From positions 9,672,001 to 9,736,000 of the forward strand of contig NC_088312.1 in assembly GCF_910592395.1 (NCBI RefSeq): a DNA stretch of 64,000 nucleotides, given 5' to 3'. Numbering within the stretch: the first letter of the stretch is position 1; every line of letters begins with the position of its first letter. Under the pieces are notes generated by a model. That model ran no database searches. It was not told the DNA's origin and was given only the letters and a program-made list of their open reading frames with translations. The DNA is from Lineus longissimus. Its lineage: Eukaryota; Nemertea; Pilidiophora; Heteronemertea; Lineidae. This document shows, in pieces, positions 12,959-26,000 of this stretch. The translations under genes and the position numbers were made by a program.

Positions 12959-15529
12959 ATACAACTGAACTGCAATTGAAAACAGATTGTTGACACTGCT
13001 TGTCAAGACTGTTAGTGTTACGGTTTCAATAGCGAATTTTGGGGGACAGTTTTCCTGCATTGACCCAGTTGTTCCTATGTGACCTGAAGTGCCATTCTGT
13101 ACAACTGTAAATTCTTATGTTCTCCTTTGTTCATGGCCCATTTGGCTGAATGTTAGGAAAAATTTACTGTGCACACAATACAACATGCATGTTTTACCTG
13201 CACCAACTTGCAAAGTACACAAAGAGGTATGGTCAATGACCCACATCTGGTAACCAAAACAAACTCCTTCCACAAGAGTAACCATGGATATAAATAGGAT
13301 GCAAAAAACCTTGAAGTGAGGAATTTAATACCAGTGCCCAGGTATATGCATGTTAAAAACCATGCTACCAACCAACCTGTGCCTATTTATAACACCACTG
13401 ATCTAAAACATGCAGCAGTTGAGCCATAAAAGGAACTAGCTATGCAGTATTCTCATAATACTGATGCTGATCAAGCTCCAGCCTGGTCATCATATATGAT
13501 GAAGGTTAACTCACAATATCCCTCTTTGTTTTGGTATCAGTCAAATAATTTTTTACAGACAAAGGCTGGCCGAGGTCAACAAACCAATAACTTGAACAGA
13601 ATGCTTGCCCTGAGGGTCTCCAGAACAATACAGAGGACACAATAGAACGGAAATTGCAAATGAAAACAATGATACATTTGTATGAATATTTTAGTTGGGA
13701 AGACTCCAGATGGGGATTGACTAGTCAACAGTACTGGCATATAGGACATAACATGTGTAGACTCACCACTCTTTGCCTCAGCCATAATACAATACATAAA
13801 ACGACAGCCATGGACCAATGCTACAGATGGAAGTTACTAGGCCAATTACAAAATTTCTGGACTAGTTATGATATTTATCATGGTAGAGACTTACCTTGAT
13901 GCTTTCAAAACAAGCAAAATCACATCATGAACAGCAGCTAGATATCAAAACACCTCAACTTGATTCTAAATCCTCAACCTGTGAAGATAATTTCAGAGAT
14001 AGACCCACAATCTTAACAATTATCCTGGTGATATTGAATAATGAATATGAACTGGACAGTGACAAGATTGACTGGTCTTCATCCACACAAAATGAACACA
14101 ATTCTTGTTATATTTGGAATCTCTGATGTAGACTCTTTTGTCTAATAGAGACAGAAACCCACTCGGTTCCTTTTCGTCAGCATGACTTTCAAGAGAATTA
14201 GTTCATAATTAAACACCACCCACAACAGGAACTACGATAAGTATTACTCACAACCTGGCATAGATTCAATGGCCGGCGTGTGTCACAATACCAGTATTGA
14301 ACTACTTTCCTTCTGATGTCAGCTCCAACTTAAAGAAGATTTGTCAAAAATCAATTACACAGACTTATCTGATATGGCCAAGAGTTTGTGACGTTTCTTC
14401 TTTCTCTTACAAAATCACCATTCAGCTGCAATGTTTCCAGTGTTTTCCAAGTCAATATGACCTGAGGTTAAGAGTTGAAATCTATAGTGGAATGGAATAA
14501 TGCCAGTGGTAGGTAATGGCTGCAAATACTGGTATGATTAATAGGGCACCAATCTCTTCGAGACAATTTAATAGCCGAGCAGACTTTTGGCCTAAAAATG
14601 AATTCTCCTTCTGACCAGTTCTGGAAACTAAAAATAAGAGAATCTTTTCAATTACACCACGACCAATAATCAACATAATTTATCACATTCAATTCCAATA
14701 ATGAGTCATAATTTCTGAGCACAACGTCAATCTACGATTTTGATGATGGTATAATGTGTGACTACACAATGTTTATCGCTATGATATTGATATGTAAATG
14801 TCATGTAAATGAAACATAAAGAAAAACAGCATCAACCAAGATAAAGTTCTTGGACAAGCCCAACTTTGTGTTAGAAGTAGGCCTAGGCCCTATGTCATGC
14901 ATTAGGGTGTAGCTTGTAGATGGATTGGATGGCTGGGTGAGGTCGAGGACAATCACATTCAAAAGTTAATAGTTCAAAATTGAACCACAATCTTTCCATG
15001 ACAACTATTTCAAAATGTACCACGGGAAGGAAAGTACCCACTAAACACAATAACTGGACAAGATATTCAAGAAAAACAGTTTATTTCTCCTGGAAAGCAG
15101 TGGGAGGAAAAGGCTCTGTTGAACATGTAGATGTAGTATGCTAATGAGCAGATTACTGTGCTGGCAACAAAGAAGAGAGAAAAGAGTCCACTTCGTTGGC
15201 AAAATAAACAGTGAAATCGACAAAAATTCGAGATAACTTACAATTGTTACGATAGAAGTGATTGTTATAAATGACACAAGTGAGATGTTACTCATCAAAA
15301 ACACGTGAAAATCGATGAAACTTAGAAGTTACCCTGACCGAGATTTCTTGGAAATGAACACGATGTCAGTTTATTGACATTTAAATGCCCAGTGTCGTAA
15401 AAAGAAACATTTCGTTGCAATCTCTTCTAGAACAAAACAAATAATTATAATGAATCATGCATGAACCAATAATTATCACGCCCAATCTGTTCATATACAA
15501 ATAAAGTTTTTTGATTATCGTTCTTTTAC

Positions 15530-16560
15530 ACCCCTTTTCCGTTTTGCAGCATTCAGATTTTCCCGAGATTTCCCGGGATTTCACGAGAGTTCACGGGATT
15601 TTCTAGAATTATGGGATGGATAGAGAAGACGTTCGCCATTTTGAGAAGAATCGGAGATTCTTTCGCGCCTGAAACATTGTCATAATTTGCCACAAATTGA
15701 GACATAAATTCATATCGAGTACGGTCATTGTGATGATCATATATTAAAGAAAGAATAAGTTGCATTTATATACCAGTACGTGCCCAGTTTCAAGCGTGAG
15801 AAGCCATTTATTCCGACCCCCGTCCCCCTTTCACGATCCAGTTTTCATGATTTTCGGTAACGTTCTTAATCCAGGGGGCGGCCGTCGTCTTCCTTCATTT
15901 TTCATGAGAAGTTTATGATATTGTATGTAAGGTAGCTTTCGATAGCACTAACCATGGTCATGTTGGTGTTGCATAATGATAATGACGGAACATATTTCAT
16001 GTAAAAATGTTTATTGGATCATGTATAGTATAGGCCTAGCAATGTATGTCATCAAATTCAAATCAATGACATCATGTAGTCACCAGTCTGACACCCTAAA
16101 AAAACATGAAAAAAGAAACCACCAACACTGACGTTACGCGATTTTGCCACTTTCTGTCCTATTGCCATTCAATGCTTTAACGTTGTGACGTTTATTCCCA
16201 TGAAAAGTGGCTGGCGATATTATGCATGATGATGTTGTCTATTGTTGTGGTGGTGATAATACATATGTAATATAGCCACCGGTAGCCCTCGGCCCTATAT
16301 CATATAGCCTATAGGCCTAGAGCAGGCATATACACAATCGGGCGTATCTCGTAATGTTGTACAACTATAGAATAATTATCATACAAGTGACAGTATGTAC
16401 AAAGACATCATCAAAACGTGAGACAGTGCCTAACTTGCAGTACATGAGTAGGCCTAAAGCAGACCTGACCACTGTCAAGTCTCGTTATGTCCCACCTTTG
16501 CGTGGGCGCCTGTGCTCTTGGCGGATACGCTTATACTACCACCTTGTCTGGCCATTTTAG
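15530..16560. promoter_or_regulatory. Candidate promoter zone between SINHCAF and PPP6R3
   Basis: CpG-containing, GC-richer patches occur at about 15,540-15,610, 15,775-15,900 and 16,480-16,530 in otherwise AT-rich DNA. They lie between a leftward gene that lacks its leader exon and a rightward gene whose ATG exon at 17,060 also has a spliced acceptor directly upstream. A shared divergent promoter is plausible. The leader exons themselves cannot be placed from sequence alone. Confidence 0.35.
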
Positions 16561-17070
16561 GCCTAGGGTCTGGGAAACATTGACTACTGTCACTCATTGA
16601 GTAATAAATTGAATAGATTTAGAATTGTCTTTAGGTATGCTAGGCTTACCATAGGTTTCAACGGTCAAATATTTCACATTGAGAGACAATCACTGTAGAG
16701 GCATTGTCTGTCTTGTGTGTGTCTTTGACCATCATTGAGCGATGAACATAATGAAGACTGTAACATTGTAGTAAAGATGTTATGTTTTCCCGACCACCAG
16801 TGGTGTGTGGACTGGGTGCATGTGGAAAAGGGCTTATTCCCCACAGGTTTAAAACTGCAGGCTGCGCTGTCGGTTCAGTAAAGGGATTCATGATTAACAT
16901 GTAATAAAGGTATTAATACTTAACAACAAAAACAAAAAAATCATGGGAATGTGCAATCCTAAAAATAAATCTTATCATAATCTGCCTTTTATGATGATTG
17001 GTGGAGTCAAGAACAAATGTATCATTTAATAATGACAGTTGTTTTTTTTTGTATTGCAGATTTTCCAGTC

Positions 17071-20000
17071 ATGTTCTGGAAGTTTACGTTGCTGACGTCG
17101 CACATAGAGACGCTCCTTGAAAAAGAGGTAAGTTTATTCCTGCTGCATAATTCATGTTTGAAAATTGGGCAAGATTTATTTTTACCAACTAGGTTGCGTT
17201 GGTGAAGTGTTGCTAATTGACAGTTTCTCGCATTTAATGACGGCCCTTTCATTTTGTGATGGCAGGAAATGGTTTCTTGTTTCTGATGGCCTACAAATAG
17301 AGATTAATAGGGGATAGGTTTTTCTGCAGCTTAGAATACATGTATCCAATTTGTATTCCACAGCCAATCAATTAATTTTTCTCTTGGCAAAAGTCCAACT
17401 TGGCATTAAGTGTTGGCACACCTTGGTAATTATCCTAGTTTATGAACTGTATGGTATGGTTATGAAATGAAGTAATACATTCCAGCTCACCACATTGTAC
17501 AGTCCATTTCATTCTGCTCATTTGCTTGACAGTCACCAACACAAATCCACCATATGCCCTTTAAGTCCTCCACATGCCCTTAAATTTTGCGATATGAGTA
17601 ATGAGAGTGTGAATAGCTGCCCTAATGGCTTTATTATTAAATGTTTAGTAATGGCAATCCACCAGTAAAACTTTAAAACTATTGAGTAGGCACATATAGG
17701 GTTGCTATGATAGTGACTTTTAAACCTCATCTTCAGTCTACAAGCACAAAAACTAATGGTGCTAGTGTAAGAGTGAGGCTATGAATTGACAGGTTATGAA
17801 TGATGCCACATGTAGTCACAACCTATTTGGCGCAATATACATGTTTGTAGTCTGTTTTAAACTGTGCTGAATCTGTGATAATATTTGTGTTTGCAGGATG
17901 TCACCCTACAGGAGCTTATGGACGAAGACGATGTTCTTCAAGAATGTAAAGCTCAAAACAGGAAGCTCCTAGATATGTAAGTTTTACTTTCTCTTTGTTT
18001 ACATGTAGATGACAGTCACATCTGTAATCACAACATCTGGAATGGGTACCAGGATGTAAATCTGGCCTTGCAAAATTGGTCGGATGATGGTTTGATTTTT
18101 GCTCTTTTTTTTAGGCTAGTCCGTCCTGATATCATGGAAGAACTGGTGAACTTTATAACGCAGGAGCCTGTTGAAGACACTGATGAAAAAGTTAGATACA
18201 AGTAAGTTTTCAGTTTGAATATGTTTGACTTATGTCCTTATTGTACACTCGGCTAAATCTTTACAGTGGAGATTTTTATTTGAGCTGATGGATCTCGTTA
18301 ATCAATTCAAATGGAGCTGGTAATGGGGTTAAATATGCTGTATTGTACTTGGCTTTTAAAAGTTCTTGCAGTTGCACATGAATGCCAACATAAATTTAAA
18401 AATCTAGTTTAAAAATTGATGAAAACTGTTGTAGTGCTCAGCAGACTATTCCATCAGCCTCAGGTATGTTTTTTTTACTCGAGGTTAACCAGGTTGGCCA
18501 GGTGAAGTTGGGTTCTAAATTTCTTCTTGGGGTGATAATGATGATGGCTCTCTAGTACATGTAGTGTAAAGGAGTTATTGTTTTTATGCCATGGATACCA
18601 ACCAATTAGAGCAGACAATGGAGTGCAAGGTCTTATTCAAGAGTTGGGGGTAGATATCCTCTCCATCGGCCAAACTATTGATGTAGACTTCTGGCCCAGT
18701 TTTAAAAATGTCACAAATCTCAGTTGGACAGTCTTCTGTTCTTAACATTTTGGCAGCATGTTCACTAAGACAGCATTGTCAATTGACTCACATCAAAATG
18801 TTTATAACTTGTGTCTTGCATTTGTTTTCTTTCAAATAAAAAATAAGTTTGTTAATGATATCTTACAGATATCCTAACACTGCTTGTGAGTTACTCACAT
18901 CTGATGTATCTGTCATCAATGACAAATTGGCTGGGGAAGAAGCCTTGCTGAACAAAATCTACAGTTTCCTTGAAAGTGAAGGACCTCTTAACCCACTTTT
19001 GGCAAGCTTCTTTAGCAAAGTTATGGGGCTGCTCATTGCAAGGAAAAGTGAAAGTGTAAGTATAATGTTGGGCTGTCCAGAAGTGATAGCGGTTTATTGC
19101 CAGCCAGTACAATCAGCTGCACAATGTACGTTTTTTCAGTGCTTTATGTATTAAGAGTCCCATCATTTACACTCGTGCTGAACATTCAAATAGGTGGTAT
19201 TATCACATCAACACAGGTGATAATTGTTGGTATTTGTAAAAAACAAGCACTTACTTTCTGGCTTGGTGTGTTGATCAGTCAGGCTATGCAGAAAACATCG
19301 TTCTCTGTAACACATATTAAAAAGATTTCACTGGATATGTTAAGATTTTAATTTCCATGATAAGACTGTTTTTAATCCTATACTTGATCATGTGTTGTAA
19401 AATTTCTGGCTGATGTGAAAATGGTATTTGTGCCAAAAGCATGTCTTTAACAAAAGTCTGTTGATTGCCACAAAATGGTGTCACTTTTCACTATGATAAT
19501 CATAACTTACAAATAGGTCCCTCGCTCTTTCAGATGGTAGAATTTCTCCAAGGCAAGGACGACTTTGTTGGGGCTCTGCTGAGTCATCTCGGGACATCTG
19601 CCATAATGGATCTGCTTCTACGTCTCATAACATGTATAGAGTGTCCAGAAGTTAGACTTAATGTGATAACAGTAAGTGAATGAAAAAAGTGACAAATTTG
19701 AAATCGCCAACTGTCCATTTGAAGAAACAGTGTGAATGTGATGATACTGGCAGACTTCAGATTGTGATGAAATTTGCCTAAGTAGCTATAGCAGAGACAT
19801 TGTGAAGTAGCTTGGTAAACAGAACCATGGCTGGATCTGATTTTTAAAAAGGAACTAACCTTATACTCCTCTTTCTTTCAGTGGTTAAATGAGCAAAAGT
19901 TGGTGCAGAGACTGATTGGCCTCTTGGATAGTACTGTTCAAGAAGAGGTGAGTGGAATGAGAATCTTGCTGCTGATAGTTGTCAACCTGGTCTGCGTTTA

Positions 20001-23000
20001 TATTCTGATGGGTTCCAGTGATCCATCCACGCTGGTCGGAACGGACCAACACATGACTTATGGCCAAAAAGTGAACCACTCTGGCTAAGTGTGCTGCTTG
20101 CTTAAAACCTTCTAAAAATATTGGACAGCTTCATACAATGGTGTATTGTGGAAATAACTATTGTTTAATTTTCTTTCAGAAACATTGTAATGCATCTCAG
20201 GCAATCTGTGACATGATCAAACTTAGTCGTGAAAGAAATGTTCAGATGCAAGATGAGGCTGAGCCAGACCCACTTCTGGAAACGTTGGAATCGTAAGTAT
20301 TTCGTAACTTTGTAGCTAAATTGGCCACCCTACAAAATTGGAGAATTGCCTTTTGATACAGTTTAGTAATAATGTCTTCTTTATGTTTGCTCGTTCACCT
20401 GTCAAATTACTATGAAAATCCTTTTTCCAGACCGGACACGATATCCGACATGCTTACGCACATGTTTGACCACAAGATGAATGAGTCTGTACTAGTCAAT
20501 GGTCTCGCAATCTTACAGACTCTGTTGGAGTTCAAGAGACCCGTTGCGTAAGTGTCAGTCTGTGATATGCTCCAGGATGACAATTTTTTTGTTTCTATCA
20601 CATGATGTTTGAAAAGTGGTCGAGTGTTGTCTTAAGTTTGTCAATGTTCATGATATCTTATTGCATGACTACTCGAAGGAGTAAGCTTTTATGATGAAGA
20701 TGTTCACTGGTGATACAAAACATAGCTACTGAGCTATCTTGCTTTCAACATGAGTTCTCAAGGCATTTAACTGAAACTGTTTTCCATTACAGATTGTTTG
20801 CAAGTTTTGAAGGAAATCAAGAGACAATGACACAACTTGATGAAGAGAGACTACAGCAGGGTATACACAATACGCTGCAAGCTCTGATCCCTAGGTTAAA
20901 AGACATTCACAATTTGCTGGTAGAACCACCTAAGGTGAGCTTCCAGATTAATTCTTGGGGAGACTGAATAATCAACATAAGAAGATGCAGTTTGTAAATC
21001 TCTCTCATTCTCAATACTGTTATACTAATATTCAGTCATGTGAACGAGTGTGTTTGATGTTTTCGGGATGGCATATTGTGCAGTGCTCAAACTTCCTTGA
21101 TGTTACAGGTAATAACCTGCCATGATACAGATAATCATCTTGTCCAACCTTTTTGCTGGGCTTTGATTCTGTTCATTCAGTTACCTATTTCTTTTACAGC
21201 AATATTACAACACAATGCCTACAACACTTGGATCGTTAGACCCACCACTGGGAAACACTCGGTTACAAGTGTCTCGTCTAATAGCCACAGTAGTAGCAAC
21301 AAATACATCTAGTGTTGATCTAGAATTAGTCAACTTGGGGACCATTAAGGTTTTATTAGTAAGTATTGTATTCATTTTGAGTGTGCAACTAAGTTATAGA
21401 TTTTGACAACAGTATTCTTTTGGCTGGGAAGATCACTGGCATTCACAGATTTCATGTAGCACAACTAAACTTTTCATCCAAGTTCACAGGTGATATCTGG
21501 CCAGGATGTTGAAATGATATTGAGCATTGGAATTAATAGCAAGTTGATAATCCACGTGGGACTAGATTGAACAGAATGTGCAATTACATGTACTGGTTTG
21601 TGGCATATCTGCAGTTCATATTCGCCCGTTATCTGCTCATGTTACTAAATATCTTGTTATTTTTTTTACTTACGCTTCTTTCCGTTACCTTTCAGAATTT
21701 ATTTTATGACTATAGCTGGAATAATTTTTTACATACACAAGTGGTGCACTTAATAACGTCTATATTAAACAATGCGGCGGTTACAATTGATGGTGAAGAG
21801 AAGCATCCTCTTTTGCAAGAGGTAAGTACTGGTTATCAGTAAGATGTGGTTAGTTTTCAACGTAGGATATCGTTGAGCCAGGGAATGATGTTACTTTTGG
21901 AGATGAAACATGATGATATTTCTATTCGCTAGTATAGTATCTGACCCTGGTTCTTCAAGAAGATAATCTTGAGTTCATTTATGAAATTGTCAGGAGGCTG
22001 ATATAATAGCCTAATGGCAGCAAGTGCAGTGCTTGCTTGGTGTTTTTAAACGAGACTGAGATTATGACGACATTGCTCAAACTTCTTGTCTTGTCTTATC
22101 CTTTAAACGTTGCCTTGCTTTCTTTCCAGGTTGTCTGTGAATGCCGATTATTAGAGAAGCTTTTAGATAGCTGGGAGGACAATGAACAAATTCAGTAAGT
22201 TGGAAGATTACTATAAATAGGCATTCTTCTTATGAAGTGCATGGACTTGGTTTTGGGATCAGAATTTTGTTGTATTCCGGTCCTGTGGAAATATAAAGAT
22301 GATTCTTTGAATTGGTAGTAGCATCTGTCCTCGGTTTATCCTGTGTTAGGATTTTCAGTTTGCGATCTTCAAGACCAATTCTTATTGAGAAAATATCGTT
22401 CTGATGATGATATTCATGAATGTTATTTCCAGGGCAAGACCTGGTGGGCATCGAAGAGGATTCATGGGGCATCTAACAAAAATGGCCAATGAATTTGTGC
22501 AGGTCACAGAACGGGGGAATAATGTGGAACGAATTAAGGAATTGTTAAAAGGTTAGTGGTTTTTTTTGTTACTAGAGTTCAGATTGTATGTTCATGTTTT
22601 TGAGATTTTTCTTGTCATGATCAGAAGGTTTTGGAAACTTTAAGATTTTCAAAACAAAACCGCTTATGAACTTTGTTCAGCCAGAGCAGTATTGGTTGCA
22701 AGGACCAGTCGTCCATTATTTAAACTTTATTTTGTGAATGACTGCAGTCTACTTTGACCCTGTCAGATTCTGATCCCCGCTTCACCTGCACATTTCTTCT
22801 TATTTTCTAGAAGTTCCAGATGATGTTCAAGAAAAGTGGGATTCTTTTGTCTCAGGAACACTAGCAGACTGCAACAAGAAAAACACTGTTGATCTAGTAA
22901 GTAAACCTTCGAAATTGTTTTCACAATCACCAAGATTGCGTTTAACAACATTTAGGAACCAAGGAGTGATGTTACATTTCGAAATGATTATGAATGATTC

Positions 23001-26000
23001 TTCTAATCGCTAGTATAGTATCTGACCTTGGCTTTCATTTGTTCAGTGATTTCAAAAATTAATCATGCTCATCGAAACTGAGGTTAGTCTGACACAATTT
23101 CTGTAGTGGTATTCGCATGATGCATTATGAATGGTGTTAGTCATTTGTAGTTACAAATTCTGTTATTGTCCGCTATAAAGGACTGGATCAATTGTGACCC
23201 CTGTCACCCTGAAGCTGGTTGAAATTGTATATGAGCTCATTAAAAACATAATGTTGAGCGTATCTCTAAAAAAGTATTTTGCAAATATGACGCCAAGCTC
23301 AAGTTGTGAATGAAATAAAACTGATGGTGTCTTCTATGCTAATCATTTTACCGACCCTCAGGAGCTCCCATGTGGACCTGACCTTCTGGCCAGAGTAAGT
23401 AGCCATTTAACATGGACGCACCTGACTCCTTATGTTGCTGTTCAATTATTGGTTCTTGCGGGGCTATCAATCACAACAATTTTGTAAAGCACACCTATTG
23501 GTCTTAATTTTGATGAAGTCGCCATTAATGCCTTCTCGATTAGTCGTGGAGTTGAGATGTTTAGTGCCAACACACCTTGGCTGAAATTTCCAAACGGCCA
23601 TCCTTCATGACAGTTGCAGGAGATGGAACAGATTATTTGACTTCAAAATTATTGTCAGCAGTCGCTTCAACATCCATCTGTTGGCAGCCATCGTACAGAA
23701 AATGCTGCAGCGAATTTCAGCTCCAACATGTTGTCTTATTGTTGGACATATTTTACAAAATTGTTGATGTATGGCTTCAAACATAAAGTGATACAATGAA
23801 TCCCTTAGTTACAGGTTTAAATTTTGGTTTCTTTTAATGATGGAAACCTTTGGGCATGGTTCATTCTTGCTGTGTAAGACACTTGCCCTTGAGTTGCATG
23901 CGGCCCTCTTGCATTGATCATTTGGAAGAAGCCACCTTTTTAGCATTTGATTTGGATTAGTCTAAACACAGCTTGCATTTGGGATAGATATTCTGTAGCC
24001 ACGCACAGGAGGGCGTGTAGTGCTTTAGAATGAGAGGTTGCAATGTAACAACTGTATCTGGTTCTGAGGGTGGCCCATTGCTGCATAGTTGAACCCTACA
24101 ATGTCTTTTGGTGAAAGCTTGTTGATTGAAATTGGTCGGCAGGATGTCTTGGTTTTACAAAACAACTTTTCAGTTTGACATGTGCTACCAAGGGGCGAGG
24201 GCTACTGAAACGAATAGATGGCTCACTCAAAACAAAAAGTGTTGGTCATTTATTTGCACTACATGAAAAACTTTCTAAAACACTGTTCATCTGCAAGTTC
24301 CTCACCATTGATTTATTTGAGACTTCTTATAATCTTCTTATACAGTCTTGGTCAAAAGACTTGCTAAGTTGCTTCTGTTTTTTGGTGCACCCATCAGTAG
24401 AGCGTTCATGTCTTATGTGCTTGATAGAATCCTTGTTTGCTGTAAGCAGCATTGAAGTTTGCTGCATATCATTCTAACACGCTTGTTTGACTGAAACCTT
24501 ATCATCATGTTGATACTGTTTCTGGCTGTAGAATACATACCTCACTGCTTCAGAGTTCCATCCTTCCTTTGGAAATGGAATTGAAAAGACTGTTGTTGGT
24601 TATTCGATAACTTTTAATGTTCCAATTTAATAGGTTAATTGCATGCAAATAATCTTCACTGTTTCTCATCATTTTTCTCTGTATTTGATTTGTCAGTTTT
24701 TTCTCGGTCAGTCCTTCGGTCCCTTACAAAACATACATGTCTGAATCCATCATTAAATTCCGCATCTTGAAAATGTACTCACGAAGTTTACCTATAGGTT
24801 GTGTGTTGGAGTGGTCGATCTTTCCCATCCGGCGCAGAGTTGGCATTGTTTCCTGTCAGTTACTGCACATTCTTTGTTCAGATTTTGGTTCATTGATATG
24901 AACAAAAAGAAAGCGTGGATATTTGCTATTACGTTGAGGTCAGGCCCTCAGTCACTTTATAATGACCATTGAGGCTCCTCGGCATTCATTATAAATGACA
25001 TTTCTGGCATTGGTAATGATTTTCTTGAACTAAAGTCGGTAAGAAAATAGGATAATCCTTCTTTCTCATACCTCCTAAGGCTTAGCAAGGTTATTCCGCC
25101 GCAAACCCTTTATAAAATGATATCACTTTACTTACCATCGTATTACTATTGTGTATCTTTCTAGGTGGGTGCTCATCCGTTGCCCTCGAGTAGCGAGGAT
25201 GATGATGCTGATTTTAGTAACATTCCATTTCCCCAGGATACAGCCATGCAACAGGTGAGTGGCGAAGATTTATACTTGGACAAGAAAGACCTTTGTTGTA
25301 AAAATTATCAGCCTCCTTATGCATGGTTGATAAGTACTGGTCCTGTTTCATTCGCATAACTCAATAATACTCGTGAGACAAAGGAAAAACTTGCAATCAA
25401 CATCTAGTATAATGTTCTGTTGATCTAGTCATAGCAGACAAGTTCACTAGATTTCTTAACTTTGAAATCCAGACAGCTAAGGTTTCTTGTTTTGTAAAGT
25501 CTCTTTCAAAAATAATGTCACAGAAAAGGCTGAATGTGACATTTTCCTGTTAGGGCAGTTAAAAGCATGGAGCGTGTTCCTCTTTAACAATTCAAATATT
25601 AACAAAATTAAGTGGTGGTTGAACTGGACTTGCTAGTATGATAGTACGGTGCCCAATCGAATGAATATACCGGTTGATAGTACATGAAGAAAAAAGCCCC
25701 TTCATGTTGTGTTTGGAAGTTTACTTGACGCAAAATTGACTGCTTTTTGTCTGATTTAGATAGTGGGAGGGAAGACCTAACATTTTACTTCCAATACCAT
25801 ATCATTCTGCTCCTAAAACCTCCCCGACACCGATTCAGATCTTGCTTCTACCTCTAACCTTCATTTTACAACCAAACCAAAACCAACCATGATATTGTAG
25901 CAAAATTGCTCTTATCTAATTTCAATTGAATGCAGAATGCATGTTGTACTAATAAATAACCAAGTGTTCCAATTCTGCGTAGAAATTCCATCTATTTGCA

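Larger units (their letters stand above)
2773..15529. other. Long gene-poor stretch (5' intron of SINHCAF or intergenic)
   Basis: About 12.7 kb in which I recognise no conserved protein. It holds many short ORFs without domain signatures, a degenerate short tandem repeat near 4.7 kb, an exon-like minus-strand ORF at 8352-8658, and a dispersed repeat pair at 8.3 and 12.9 kb. CRE-like TGACGT motifs lie around 12,480-12,535, and CpG-containing patches occur near 8,130-8,220. If SINHCAF starts near 15.5-16 kb, this is its first intron. Confidence 0.4.
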
